The notes: generated by a model not told the origin, from the sequence alone. A DNA stretch of 64,000 bases from Thiomonas sp. X19 (GCF_900089495.1 NZ_LT605203.1:3692179-3756178); one strand, 5' to 3'; shown: positions 44,651-53,162, numbered from the stretch's first letter. Made by a program: numbers and translations.

Positions 44651-44693
44651 GAAAGACTCCTTTTTGGGCGTGGGGCACTCCCCCACTGCCCAT

Positions 44694-44712
44694 ATTCAGC
44701 AGGGTGCGAAAC
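44694..44712. repeat. 19-bp punctuating palindrome, copy G
   Basis: ATTCAGCAGGGTGCGAAAC, between the 116-residue gene and the membrane-anchored protein gene. Confidence 0.65.
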
Positions 44713-44724
44713 CGATAACGAGGA

Positions 44725-45075
44725 TCAGTGCAGGACTTTTCCGGTGGCGCCGGCATCAGGTTCATCGCCCTTGGTTTCTGGCGCAGGGGGCGACTGGTCT
44801 AGGAAATTGACAGGGGTTGGTATCGGGATATCCTTCGTTTCCGGGTGAGGAATACCAGATGCTTTTGGATTTTCATATTCGACCAGTTCTACTTTCTCGC
44901 CCTGCGTCGTGAAATTCCAACCCCGCCCATTCTTATCGCGGAAATTGATGTAGGCGTTGAACGAAATGGCATTCACGCCTTCTGGAAGTCGGCGGAACAC
45001 GTCCCAGAGCGCCAACGCGATTTCCTCGTACGCCATCGCATTGGTTTGCGGGTCGCCGGATATTTTGACTCGCAT
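44725..45075 (-). CDS. Hypothetical protein, 116 aa
   Basis: MRVKISGDPQTNAMAYEEIA, then AISFNAYINFRDKNGRGWNF and an acidic Pro-rich tail. Lower G+C than neighbours. Small alpha/beta protein; no family recognised. Confidence 0.55.
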   Translation of the reverse strand: MRVKISGDPQTNAMAYEEIALALWDVFRRLPEGVNAISFNAYINFRDKNGRGWNFTTQGEKVELVEYENPKASGIPHPETKDIPIPTPVNFLDQSPPAPETKGDEPDAGATGKVLH

Positions 45076-45085
45076 GATTACCCCT

Positions 45086-45295
45086 TCAGTGTTGGTTGGA
45101 CTGGCCCATGAAATGAAGACGCTCAAAGTCGAGTCGCTCTTGCACTCGGGAATATAAATTTAAGAATAGGGATGATTCTGCGGAATTCATTTGCACTTCG
45201 ATCTTTTGACCTGTAGTGCGATCAATCATCGTTATCTTGTAATCCGCCGGGGAAATTGCATCAATCTCAAAGTGGCGGAATTCATTTTTATTCAT
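45086..45295 (-). CDS. Hypothetical protein, 69 aa
   Basis: MNKNEFRHFEIDAISPADYK and TGQKIEVQMNSAESSLFLNL. G+C clearly lower than the element average. Lies 10 bp upstream of the 116-residue gene. Unknown function. Confidence 0.5.
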   Translation of the reverse strand: MNKNEFRHFEIDAISPADYKITMIDRTTGQKIEVQMNSAESSLFLNLYSRVQERLDFERLHFMGQSNQH

Positions 45296-45357
45296 AATCT
45301 TGTCCTTGGATGTTGAGCGCGTAACGTCAGCGCTCAACGATTCATCGATAGGCGTAA

Positions 45358-45801
45358 TCAGCGATTCATCCAGCCTCGGGCGCAGAGCTTGGCGACTGCT
45401 GCTCGCCTAGCACGATCAATCCGCTCCTTTTTTGTAGGGTCTGGCAGTTCGGGGAATTTCGCAGGCTGATGCTCCGGGTGATACTTGGGCCTGCATAGCG
45501 CATAAAATGTTGGCCAATTCAATATCTGATTTTGGTCAAGGCTTCGTAAATTTCTAATTCCGGCCTCCACCTCTGCGTCAGTCAGCCCAGTTATCGCGAT
45601 CTGCAATGCCCAAGCATCGACCCAGGCTCGCGCTGAATACTCATTTTTGGCCGCAGCAGCAACCGCAACGAAGAGCGGCGCGAGCTGAGAAAGCAGTCCC
45701 TCTGCGATAATTCCTGCCGCGTCGATCGCCGCACGTTCGAAATCTCCATTTCTGCGTTCCTCCGTGCCGAAATGAAATCGAACAGATGAAATCTTTTTCA
45801 T
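45358..45801 (-). CDS. Replication protein P-like, 147 aa
   Basis: The region RAWVDAWALQIAITGLTDAE, then LNWPTFYALCRPKYHPEHQP, matches the helicase-loader end of phage lambda P-like proteins (pattern GLT..EI..GL........WP....F...CRP). It overlaps the O-like gene by 4 bp. The O-P order is that of lambdoid phages. It would load DnaB at the origin. Confidence 0.65.
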   Translation of the reverse strand: MKKISSVRFHFGTEERRNGDFERAAIDAAGIIAEGLLSQLAPLFVAVAAAAKNEYSARAWVDAWALQIAITGLTDAEVEAGIRNLRSLDQNQILNWPTFYALCRPKYHPEHQPAKFPELPDPTKKERIDRARRAAVAKLCARGWMNR

Positions 45802-46523
45802 TTTGATTCCTCACTATGACTTGAATTTGAGAAGAAAATATTTCTATTCGCCGGCGCGAACTTGGCCCAGGCGGGCGCATTTTCTTGAGCAGAACTCGAA
45901 TTACTTGAATTCGACTTGCCATTCAGGATTCGAAGGACGGCGCTCGGGAAGGCTCGGCCTTGGCGCTCATGTGCCTGAGCGGAGCGCACGGCATCGAGCA
46001 CGGTGGGCTCTGGGTACTCTCTGATCCTCGTCAGCGCCGCCTGGTCCCGGGGGTCGCCGGGCCGGTGCAAGATTCCATTCTGGTCAGGCTGAAGGCCACG
46101 GCCCCCGCGCGCTCTCTGAGCGGAGCGAAGAGAGTTTTCTTTTTCTTTTTCATGGGTCTCATCAGGTGAGAGGGCTGCCCTCTCACCTAGTGATAGGCCT
46201 GCCCTCTCATTCCGTGCCCTCTCATGGGGTGATAGGTCTGGCCTCTCATCAGGTGATGTGGCTTGTGCCAGACAGGTGAGTTCCCAGGTCACTGCGCGGC
46301 CGCCCCACTCAGCTCGGCGGATCAACCCACCGTGCTCCAGCTGTTTCAGAATGCGACGGGTTTGAACTTCGCTTAGGCCTGCGTGCTGCGCCAACTTGGC
46401 CAAGCTGGCGCAGCACGTCGAGGCTGCTTTTTCCCTGGTGTTCCATGCCAGAGCGAACATCACCAATCGAGGGGAGGCCTTTACTTGAAGCGAGGCCACA
46501 GCCTCCATCGCTGCGATGCTCAT
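45798..46523 (-). CDS. Replication initiator, lambda O-like, with iterons in its gene
   Basis: 241 residues. An N-terminal winged helix (LAKLAQHAGLSEVQTRRILK then LEHGGLIRRAEWGGRAVTWE, residues 40-88), a low-complexity middle encoded by repeats (SPDERPDLSPHERARNERAG, then LSLGERAALSPDE), the charged KEKENSL, and a C-terminal part. Iterons inside the gene at 46161-46259 and an A/T tract directly after them copy the lambda origin layout. Start overlaps the next gene (ATGA). Confidence 0.75.
   Translation of the reverse strand: MSIAAMEAVASLQVKASPRLVMFALAWNTREKAASTCCASLAKLAQHAGLSEVQTRRILKQLEHGGLIRRAEWGGRAVTWELTCLAQATSPDERPDLSPHERARNERAGLSLGERAALSPDETHEKEKENSLRSAQRARGGRGLQPDQNGILHRPGDPRDQAALTRIREYPEPTVLDAVRSAQAHERQGRAFPSAVLRILNGKSNSSNSSSAQENAPAWAKFAPANRNIFFSNSSHSEESK
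46161..46259. repeat. Iterons GCCCTCTCA(N)4-5GTGAT, candidate replication origin
   Basis: Four direct copies starting at 46177, 46201, 46216 and 46240, and one inverted copy at 46161-46174. On the side of the C-terminus an A/T-rich tract (TTTTCTTTTTC, 46136-46155) follows. Same arrangement as lambda ori: iterons in the O gene followed by an unwinding element. Confidence 0.72.
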
Positions 46524-46972
46524 AGCTCTTCCTCGCAGAACAGGTCCTGCTGGCCCGCCGCCAGTTCTCGCCTCTGCCTGGCCCTGATCTGCTGGCCACG
46601 GCGCGGGGATAGCCCCAAGCTCCGCGCCAGCTCGGCGCCTGGGGCGTGCTGCAGGGAGTCCAGCAGCGCCGCCGACCCCGCGAGCGCGACCTCTGCCTGG
46701 GTGGACAACGAGGCCGCCTCAAGGGCTTCCAGCAAGGCCAGGGGGTCTTCCAAGCCGCCGACCAGTTCTGCTGGGTCAAGCTGGCATGACTGGGGAAGAT
46801 GATCAGGCCAGCTTGACCCAAAGCTGCGAGCCGCGTTTCTAGCCCTGCTCCTCGCCTGTTTTTTAGTCAGACCGTCCCCCCAAGCTAGGAAGGCGCCCGC
46901 AGGGTCGATATATTTGCCAAGATACTTCCGTGCCTCTGGCGGCAAGGCTGCAGTCAGCACGGCGGGGTTCAT
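46520..46972 (-). CDS. Hypothetical helix-turn-helix protein, 150 aa
   Basis: MNPAVLTAALPPEARKYLGK, a helical middle, and a C-terminal sigma-like helix-turn-helix region PGAELARSLGLSPRRGQQIR. Overlaps the O-like gene and the AlpA-like gene by 4 bp each. A regulator or replication accessory by position. Confidence 0.55.
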   Translation of the reverse strand: MNPAVLTAALPPEARKYLGKYIDPAGAFLAWGDGLTKKQARSRARNAARSFGSSWPDHLPQSCQLDPAELVGGLEDPLALLEALEAASLSTQAEVALAGSAALLDSLQHAPGAELARSLGLSPRRGQQIRARQRRELAAGQQDLFCEEEL

Positions 46973-47277
46973 TTGGACACCCCGCGGCTTGATACTTTGG
47001 TGGGGCGCCCAGGGAGACGCGGCTCGGAAGTCACTTCCGCGGCCGCGAGGGTTTCCTTGCCAAGGTTGTCCACCCAGCCTTGGATTTCAGCTGTTTTGTA
47101 GCGGAGCGCCTTGGGCGTTACCTTGACCGGAGTTGGCCAGCCGGCAGGTACTGGGCGCTGCCTATAGGTCCACTGCCTGATCAGGCTTTCCGAGAATCCA
47201 ATGAAACCCGCTGTCTGCTTGATGTTGAGCAGCGCGGGAGGCCGCGAAAAACTTATTTGATTGTGTTGAGTGTGCAT
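46969..47277 (-). CDS. AlpA/excisionase-like DNA-binding protein, 102 aa
   Basis: LLNIKQTAGFIGFSESLIRQ then WTYRQRPVPAGWPTPVKVTP and ALRYKTAEIQGWV: winged helix-turn-helix of the AlpA/MerR-like excisionase type. First gene of the long replication-transfer operon (47277 to 35651), near the right attachment site. A hairpin overlaps its ribosome site region. Confidence 0.7.
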   Translation of the reverse strand: MHTQHNQISFSRPPALLNIKQTAGFIGFSESLIRQWTYRQRPVPAGWPTPVKVTPKALRYKTAEIQGWVDNLGKETLAAAEVTSEPRLPGRPTKVSSRGVSK

Positions 47278-47279
47278 GC

Positions 47280-47302
47280 TGCACTCCGTCTGGAAGTGCA
47301 GC
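47280..47302. promoter_or_regulatory. Hairpin/operator before the AlpA-like gene
   Basis: CTGCACT and AGTGCAG are perfect complements around a 9-nt centre, 3 bases upstream of the ATG. It would occlude translation or serve as an autoregulatory site. Confidence 0.5.
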
Positions 47303-47350
47303 CCCTGAAATTTTCATCAGGAGGCGCCCGCGCGAGTCGCGGGGCTGCGA

Positions 47351-47860
47351 TCAGCCCGCGCAGGCGCGGGTTGCTTGGGGCCTCTGCGCAATCAAGCGCG
47401 GGGCGAGGCAGAGGTGTGGGAGATGGTGGCTCTTCATCTGCTCAGCGGGCCGAGAAACGCGGCGCCGGTGATGATTTCTGGCGGCCTCAAACGCAACGAC
47501 CGCCAGCAAGAACAAAAACTGGGCGAGCTTGGCCACCAAAAGCAGCCACTGAAAGTTGGGCGACGACGATCTCGTAACGCCTTGCGGCATCGTCCTTCCC
47601 TCGTTTGTGCTGCACAGCAACCCGGCTCGATCTAGATCCTCGTCGCGCACAACCGGACCGAATCGCCCTGAAGTTTTTTTAACCAGGGCCCGCGCCATCG
47701 CAACCCTGGTCTCAATTGGGAATACCCCATCAGTCCCCTTGCGCGAACTTTCGCAAGAGTCCCACATACTGATGGCTAAGCGCGTTTGCACTACATCCAG
47801 CCGCGCCCAGGCCCTATAGGGCGCTGAGCGGCGTTGACTGCGCGTGCTATTTTTTTCCAT
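47351..47860 (-). CDS. Hypothetical membrane-segment protein, 169 aa
   Basis: MEKNSTRSQRRSAPYRAWAR, a soluble region with GVFPIETRVAMARALVKKTS, one hydrophobic segment near 125 (WLLLVAKLAQFLFLLAVVAF), then a basic tail. No family recognised. Coding status is likely but not certain. Confidence 0.45.
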   Translation of the reverse strand: MEKNSTRSQRRSAPYRAWARLDVVQTRLAISMWDSCESSRKGTDGVFPIETRVAMARALVKKTSGRFGPVVRDEDLDRAGLLCSTNEGRTMPQGVTRSSSPNFQWLLLVAKLAQFLFLLAVVAFEAARNHHRRRVSRPAEQMKSHHLPHLCLAPRLIAQRPQATRACAG

Positions 47861-47978
47861 GCTGTTATTGCACCATATTCATGGCATATCGTCAACACAT
47901 CGAAGTTTTTCTGTTATTGATTTCTATTTTTTGTCTAAAAATATGGATATCCGTGCGTTACAGCGGTACGCGCGCTCG

Positions 47979-48060
47979 TGGGACAACTACGGGACAAACA
48001 TCAGTGATACGAATGTGGCACTCATGGGGCACACTTGGGACACTCGCCAGTTTTGGGACG
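47979..48060 (+). repeat. GGGACA repeats by tRNA-Ser, candidate integrase arm sites
   Basis: GTGGGACAAC, ACGGGACAAA, TTGGGACACT and TTTGGGACGC, with a weaker TGGGGCACA, within 80 bp. A further TTTGGGACAC lies at 22456 by the left repeat. Similar repeats beside tRNA-Arg at 1637-1702. Confidence 0.55.
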
Positions 48061-48061
48061 C

Positions 48062-48085
48062 AAAAAAGCCCGCACGAGGCGGGCT
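48062..48085 (-). terminator. Intrinsic terminator downstream of tRNA-Ser
   Basis: Minus strand AGCCCGC-CTCG-GCGGGCT-like stem (AGCCCGCCTCGTGCGGGCT) followed by six T. It lies 30 bases after the tRNA CCA and inside the element, so the element brought its own terminator. Confidence 0.75.
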
Positions 48086-48113
48086 GAAAATTTCATCTAA
48101 CTTATTGATTTAT

Positions 48114-48201
48114 TGGCGGAAGCGGTGAGATTCGAACTCACGGACCCTTTCGAGTCGCCGGTTTTCAAGACCGGTGCAATCGACCACTCTGCCACGCTTC
48201 C
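48114..48201 (-). tRNA. tRNA-Ser (anticodon TGA), element integration site
   Basis: 88 nt on the minus strand: acceptor GGAAGCG pairs with CGCTTCC, discriminator G, encoded CCA; D arm with TGGCAGAGTGGT; anticodon stem CCGGT...ACCGG with TGA; long variable arm GACTC-GAAA-GGGTC; T loop TTCGAAT. The element joins at its 3' side. Confidence 0.95.
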
Positions 48202-48242
48202 GAAGGAGCGCGATTGTAGGCGGGCTCCGAGATTGGCCTGCT

Positions 48243-49580
48243 TCAAACTGTTGAGTCGGGGATGCGCCCTGCATCGCGCGAGTTGCTTGCGGCTGATGGC
48301 AGAAACAGGGTCAAGACCTCGTTGAGCAGTTCCCATCCTCTCGGCGTGGCGGCAATGCGGTCGGGTGTTTCGTGCAGCAATCCGAGTCGCACGGCTTGCT
48401 GCAGCCCGGGGTAGAGGGTGGATAAGGGCAAGCCGGTGCGTCGGGTGTACAGCTCGGGATTGAAACCCTCGCGCAGGCGCAGGGCGTTCAGCAGGAATTC
48501 GAACGGGAGTTCACGTCGTGTCACATCGTGCTCGGCTTCCATGGCCGCGCCCGACAAGGCTTGCTGCATATAGCGCTCGGGCTGGCGCCAGCGGGTTTGG
48601 CGGACGATGCGGTGGGCGAAACTCAGCTTGGAATGCGCACCAGCGCCAAGCCCCAAGTAATCGCCAAACTCCCAGTAGTTGCGGTTGTGCCGGCTGGTGT
48701 GCCCGGGGCGCCCGTAGGCCGACACCTCGTAGCGCTCCAAACCCGCGCTCTGCGCCGCCTCGGCCACGGCCTGCTGCATGTCGGCAGCCAGGTCGGCGTC
48801 CGGCAACTGCTCGGGTGGACGCTTGGCAAACGGGGTTTGCGGCTCGAGCGTGAGTTGGTAGAGCGAGAGGTGAGGCGGCTTGTAGGCGAGCGCCTGCTGC
48901 ACCTCGGCCACCGCCTGCTCCAGGCTTTGGCCGGGCAGCGCGAACATCAGGTCGATGTTGAAGGTGGGAACGACGCGGCTTGCCTCTTCGATGGCGGCCC
49001 GGGCTTGCGCGGCGTCGTGGACGCGGCCGAGGATGCGGAGTTTGGCTTCATCGAAGCTCTGCACGCCGATGGACAGGCGATTGACGCCCGCTTGGGCGTA
49101 GGCGGCGAAGCGGGCGCGCTCGAAGGTGCCGGGGTTGGCTTCGAGGGTGATTTCTGCATCGGGGGCCAAGGCGACGCGAGCCCGCACCTGGGCCAGCAGG
49201 GCATCGATGGCGTCGGGCGAGAACAGGCTGGGGGTGCCACCGCCGATGAAGATGCTCGCGATGCGACGCCCCCAGATGAATGGCAGCGCGACATCCAGGT
49301 CAGCCATCAAGGCCTGCACATAGCGCTGCTCGGGAATGGCCGATTCAGCTCCGCGCCATTCATGCGAGTTGAAGTCGCAGTAGGGGCATTTGCGCAGGCA
49401 CCAGGGCAGGTGCACGTACAAGGCCAGCGGTGGAAGGGCCTGGAGTTGCAGGGTACCGGCACGCATGTAGTGCGGCAGGCGCGCGGCTGCGTCCTGCAAT
49501 GGCAATTCGCCGACGGGCCTTGCATCATCCACCAGCGCACGCTCGGCTTGCGGGTGAATGGGAATGACTGGGCCGCTCAT
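48243..49580 (-). CDS. hemW: HemW, radical-SAM heme chaperone (HemN-like)
   Basis: 445 residues. The radical-SAM cluster motif is CLRKCPYCDFNSH (Cys-x3-Cys-x2-Cys, about residue 58), then IFIGGGTPSLF and LEANPGTFE, with SIGVQSFDEAKL. It matches HemW (formerly called an oxygen-independent coproporphyrinogen oxidase), which delivers heme. Start at 49580 overlaps the rdgB stop (ATGA). Confidence 0.9.
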   Translation of the reverse strand: MSGPVIPIHPQAERALVDDARPVGELPLQDAAARLPHYMRAGTLQLQALPPLALYVHLPWCLRKCPYCDFNSHEWRGAESAIPEQRYVQALMADLDVALPFIWGRRIASIFIGGGTPSLFSPDAIDALLAQVRARVALAPDAEITLEANPGTFERARFAAYAQAGVNRLSIGVQSFDEAKLRILGRVHDAAQARAAIEEASRVVPTFNIDLMFALPGQSLEQAVAEVQQALAYKPPHLSLYQLTLEPQTPFAKRPPEQLPDADLAADMQQAVAEAAQSAGLERYEVSAYGRPGHTSRHNRNYWEFGDYLGLGAGAHSKLSFAHRIVRQTRWRQPERYMQQALSGAAMEAEHDVTRRELPFEFLLNALRLREGFNPELYTRRTGLPLSTLYPGLQQAVRLGLLHETPDRIAATPRGWELLNEVLTLFLPSAASNSRDAGRIPDSTV

Positions 49581-50341
49581 GGCTGGCCGCCGGGCGCCTG
49601 CTTGGTGCCAATACGCCAAAAGGCCTGCAGCAACTGCACGAGTTGCCGTGCGGCGCGGGCACGATGGCTGATGCTGTTCTTGTGTTCCGCCGGGATCTGG
49701 GCCAAGGTGAGGTTCACATCGGGCAGCAGGAACAAGGGGTCGTAGCCAAAGCCTCCCTCGCCTGCGGTTTCAAGCGCAATGCGGCCATGCAGCCAACCAT
49801 GGGCGATGAGCGGCTCTGGGTCGCTCGCATGGCGCACGGCGGCAAACACGCAGATGAAGTGGGCGCGACGCTCGGTCACCGTGCCCAATTCCCGCAACAG
49901 CTTGCTGTTATTGGCTTGGTCCTGCGCGCTGCGGCTGCGTTGGCCGCTTTCAAGTTCGCCATCCACAGGAGAAAACGCCGTGCCGCCCCAAGTTTTCTCA
50001 TCCCCCTCGGGGGAGCCTGATGCGAAGCGGCAGGTCTGGGGGCGATCTTCTTGCGCGAAGCGGGCGGAATGCACACCGGGGGCACCGGCGAGCGCCTGAA
50101 CGCACAGCCCGGAATCATCGGCCAGCGCTGGAAGACCGGTCTGCGCCGAGGCATGCCGGGCCTTGGCCAAGGCGTTTTCGATGAAGGTGGCGTGGGGCTC
50201 GGGGCATTCGCTGACGTTCCAGTCCGCCTGCAAAGCCAGGTTCAGGTCCAGCCCCTGCAGCAACGCCTGGAATTCACGCCATTTGCCCGCGTTGCCAGTG
50301 GCCAGCACGAGGCATGGCCTGTCGCCTGCAACCACCTTCAT
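49577..50341 (-). CDS. rdgB: RdgB/HAM1 dITP-XTP pyrophosphatase with an in-frame repeat insertion
   Basis: 254 residues against about 200 for most RdgB. Core motifs are intact: [15 protein letters not shown] (5'), [23 protein letters not shown] and SHRARA. Between GVHSARFA and [15 protein letters not shown] there are about 40 extra residues, including [14 protein letters not shown], encoded by a dispersed palindromic repeat. The enzyme removes ITP/XTP from nucleotide pools. rph upstream overlaps by 4 bp and hemW downstream overlaps by 4 bp. Confidence 0.9.
   Translation of the reverse strand: MKVVAGDRPCLVLATGNAGKWREFQALLQGLDLNLALQADWNVSECPEPHATFIENALAKARHASAQTGLPALADDSGLCVQALAGAPGVHSARFAQEDRPQTCRFASGSPEGDEKTWGGTAFSPVDGELESGQRSRSAQDQANNSKLLRELGTVTERRAHFICVFAAVRHASDPEPLIAHGWLHGRIALETAGEGGFGYDPLFLLPDVNLTLAQIPAEHKNSISHRARAARQLVQLLQAFWRIGTKQAPGGQP
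49981..50043. repeat. Dispersed GC-rich palindromic repeat, copy 2 (inside rdgB)
   Basis: 63 bp, exactly 21 codons, about 85% identical by eye to the copy at 4852-4912. Same boundary sequences GCCGCCCCAAG and AGGTCTGGGG. Confidence 0.8.
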
Positions 50342-51066
50342 GCCAAGCCGAGCGCCTGCCTCTGCAAGCCGATGAGGTGTCCGATGCCAAGCTGCGCCGC
50401 GTCCACCAGCGTATCGAGTTGGCCGCGCTGGAAAGGCTCGCCCTCGGCCGTGCCCTGCACTTCCACCAAGCCGCCGGAGGCGGTGCAGACCACGTTCATG
50501 TCGCAATCGCAGGTGGAGTCTTCGTCATAGGCGAGGTCGAGCAGGGTTTCGCCGCCGAGCAGGCCGACGGACACGGCTGCGACCAATTCGCGCATGGGAT
50601 TGCGCTCGATCCTGCCCTGGCGCAGCAACCAGGAGCAGGCATCCCAGGCCGCCACGGCGGCACCGGTGATGGCGGCGGTGCGGGTGCCGCCATCGGCCTG
50701 CAGGACATCGCAGTCGAGCAGAATCTGGCGCTCGCCCAAGGCACCGAAGTCGAACACGCTGCGCAGGCTGCGGCCAATCAGGCGCTGGATCTCTTCCGTG
50801 CGCCCCTGTGGACGCCCGCGCTTGACCTCGCGGTCGCTACGCGTGTGGGTGGAGCGCGGCAGCATGCTGTATTCAGCCGTGACCCAGCCCTTGCCACTGT
50901 TGCGGCGATGTGGCGGAACGCGCTCTTCGACACTTGCCGTGCACAGCACCCGGGTGCGGCCGAACTCGACCAACACCGACCCCTCGGCATGGCAGGTGTA
51001 CTGGCGGGTAAAGCGTACGGGACGCAAGGCGTTGGCTGCGCGAGCGTCGGAACGGGAATAGGACAT
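50338..51066 (-). CDS. rph: Ribonuclease PH
   Basis: 242 residues. [78 protein letters not shown] and [15 protein letters not shown] match Rph throughout. It trims the 3' ends of tRNA precursors using phosphate. Order PP2C-rph-rdgB-hemW, with coupled junctions. Confidence 0.95.
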   Translation of the reverse strand: MSYSRSDARAANALRPVRFTRQYTCHAEGSVLVEFGRTRVLCTASVEERVPPHRRNSGKGWVTAEYSMLPRSTHTRSDREVKRGRPQGRTEEIQRLIGRSLRSVFDFGALGERQILLDCDVLQADGGTRTAAITGAAVAAWDACSWLLRQGRIERNPMRELVAAVSVGLLGGETLLDLAYDEDSTCDCDMNVVCTASGGLVEVQGTAEGEPFQRGQLDTLVDAAQLGIGHLIGLQRQALGLA

Positions 51067-51071
51067 GGAGT

Positions 51072-52001
51072 TTATTTTTTCGCCGCGGCGCGACGGATGG
51101 CTTCGTTGATTTCGGCGATGGAACGCTCGATGGCGGCATCGTCCAATTCGTCGATTTGCATATCGGGCAGGCCCGACTGGAAGGTGGAGGCGAACACGCC
51201 GGGCCGGATGCCTTCGGTGCTCACGCCCTGCGTGGTTTCGCGCTCGGCCTCGGCTTCCCACTCCATGGCCAAGGCGGTGACGTTGTCGGACTCGGCGGCA
51301 TTTTGCCGCAGCGCCAACTCGACCATCTCAGGCACGGCATCCGACAACACACGATCACTCAGCAATCGCACGATGGTGGCCTCGGGCAACTGGCTCCACA
51401 AGCCGTCGGAGCACAGCATCACCATGTCGCCCGAACGCAGGGTCTGGGGCACGCCGATTTCGACGAAGGGCAGTTGCGGCGAACCCAGGCAGGTGTAAAG
51501 CACGTTGCGATTGACCGGAGCACCTTCCACGGTGGCATCGAGCACCTTGGTCTCGCGCACGGCGCGCAACATGCGTTGCTCGGCATGGGAGTGATCGCGC
51601 GTGCGCGTGAGCAGCGCACCGTTGCGCACGAAGTAGAGCCGTGAATCACCCACATGCGCCCACTGCGCCACGCCCGCTTGCAACACGCAAAGCACTACGG
51701 TGGTCCGCGGGTAATCGCTCAGACTGTGGGCTTTGGCGTAGCGTTGAATTTGTTCATGTGCGGCCAAAATCGCTCGGCGCAGGAAGGTGCGAACGTCGTC
51801 GAGCGCCGGCTTGGCCTCGCGCTGGAACATCGCCGCGATGGTCTGCAAGGCGAGTTGCGCCGCCATGTCGCCACGGGGGTGGCCGCCCATGCCGTCCGCC
51901 AGACCCAGCAACACGCTGTCGTGCGTGTAGCAATAACCCATGCGGTCTTCATTGGCCATGCGAGCACCGCGTCGGCTGACCTGATAGACAGAGAATTTCA
52001 T
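51072..52001 (-). CDS. PP2C-family Ser/Thr protein phosphatase
   Basis: 309 residues with [55 protein letters not shown] and ESDNVTALA, the full set of metal-binding Asp motifs. It reverses phosphorylation by the kinase encoded just upstream (4-bp overlap). An acidic tail ([20 protein letters not shown]) follows the catalytic domain. Confidence 0.92.
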   Translation of the reverse strand: MKFSVYQVSRRGARMANEDRMGYCYTHDSVLLGLADGMGGHPRGDMAAQLALQTIAAMFQREAKPALDDVRTFLRRAILAAHEQIQRYAKAHSLSDYPRTTVVLCVLQAGVAQWAHVGDSRLYFVRNGALLTRTRDHSHAEQRMLRAVRETKVLDATVEGAPVNRNVLYTCLGSPQLPFVEIGVPQTLRSGDMVMLCSDGLWSQLPEATIVRLLSDRVLSDAVPEMVELALRQNAAESDNVTALAMEWEAEAERETTQGVSTEGIRPGVFASTFQSGLPDMQIDELDDAAIERSIAEINEAIRRAAAKK

Positions 52002-53068
52002 GATTTGTCGCGCCCAGCCGGTGTCCGCTCACGCCCGCCCACCACCGGGCCCATGCGGGTTGCCCCACCCATGCGCGTGACCTGCTTGGCCTTGTCCACG
52101 CGAGCCTTGGTGTCGTGCACCAGTTCGTCAATTTGCATGCGCAGTTTTTCGCTGAGCGTGAGTTGGGTATAGCGCCGCGGATTCTCGGCGCCGAGTTCTT
52201 TTTGCAGGTTGAACACGCTTTGTGGCCGTGCCAGGGGGTCCAGCGACATGCACCATTCGACAATCTCGATCAGGTTGTCCGAATAGACGCCGCGCAGCTT
52301 CGAGAGCTGCATGGGCAGTCGGTCCTTCTCCAGGCGCTGCGTCGCTTCGTAAGGCGGGTAGCCGGTCATCGACGCATAGATGCAGGCGCCGACGGAATAA
52401 ATATCGGTCCAGGGGCCGAAGGACGCATCCCGCTTGTACATCTCCGGGGCGGCGAAACCGGGCGTGTACATGGGCCGAAAGCGCTTGTCCTGCTGGCCCA
52501 GCACTTCACGAGCGGCGCCGAAATCGATGAGGATGGGCTTGTCGTCGTCGGTGATGAACAGGTTGGCCGGTTTGATGTCCAGGTGCAGCATCTTGTGCTG
52601 ATGCACCACGCGCAAGCCCTGAAGGATTTCGTCGTACAGCGAGCGGATGGTCGACTCGCGGAAAATCTTCTTGCGTTTGAGTTCACGCGCGGTGATGACG
52701 AACTCCTGCAGCGACGAGCCCTCCAGGTAATTCATCACCATGTAAACGGTTTCGTTCTCGCGGAAAAAATTCAGCACCCCGACGACACTAGGGTGGGAAA
52801 TTTGCGCGAGCGACCGCCCTTCCTCGAAAAAACTCTTGAGACCGAGCCGGTAAAGCGCCAGCTTCTCCGGGTGCGCAATGGGCACCATTTCGCCGGCTGC
52901 GCGCTCCACCAGGGATGCCGGCAGGTACTCCTTGATCGCCACGCGCTGGCCGTCGGGCGTGAGCGCGAGATAGACCACGCCGAAGCCGCCGCTGGCGAGC
53001 TTGCGCAAGATGCGGTAGCCGCCGACTTGGATATCGGGCTCGAGTGGTGCGGGTTTGGCTTTCGACAT
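51998..53068 (-). CDS. Hanks-type Ser/Thr protein kinase
   Basis: 356 residues. P-loop LASGGFGVVYLA, Lys in VAIKEYLP, catalytic loop MLHLDIKPANLF, DFGAAR and the APE motif in FAAPEMYKRD. Domain to about residue 290, followed by a basic tail without a membrane helix. It pairs with the PP2C phosphatase and is divergent from yicC, a common arrangement in Burkholderiales. Confidence 0.93.
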   Translation of the reverse strand: MSKAKPAPLEPDIQVGGYRILRKLASGGFGVVYLALTPDGQRVAIKEYLPASLVERAAGEMVPIAHPEKLALYRLGLKSFFEEGRSLAQISHPSVVGVLNFFRENETVYMVMNYLEGSSLQEFVITARELKRKKIFRESTIRSLYDEILQGLRVVHQHKMLHLDIKPANLFITDDDKPILIDFGAAREVLGQQDKRFRPMYTPGFAAPEMYKRDASFGPWTDIYSVGACIYASMTGYPPYEATQRLEKDRLPMQLSKLRGVYSDNLIEIVEWCMSLDPLARPQSVFNLQKELGAENPRRYTQLTLSEKLRMQIDELVHDTKARVDKAKQVTRMGGATRMGPVVGGRERTPAGRDKS

Positions 53069-53162
53069 ATGGCGTGAAAACGGCAGGAATGCCCGACTGG
53101 TGAATTCCCGGCTGGCGGCCCACACTGTGGAAAAATGCGGCGTCCAAACCAGGGAGCGCCGA

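Larger units (their letters stand above)
22349..48142. mobile_element. Integrative, probably mobilisable element at tRNA-Ser, about 25.8 kb
   Basis: Bounded by 29-bp direct repeats of the tRNA-Ser 3' end. Contains a tyrosine integrase near the left repeat, partition genes, toxin-antitoxin loci, MOBF relaxase, coupling ATPase, replication genes with iterons and an AlpA-like regulator near the right repeat. No VirB/Trb-type mating-channel genes are visible, so transfer would need a helper. A cassette array occupies 29.7-32.65 kb. Confidence 0.88.

Noticed and set aside
46161..46259. CRISPR-like repeats
   Set aside because: Repeats are short, irregularly spaced (15-25 bp), one is inverted, and they lie within a coding region; iterons fit better.
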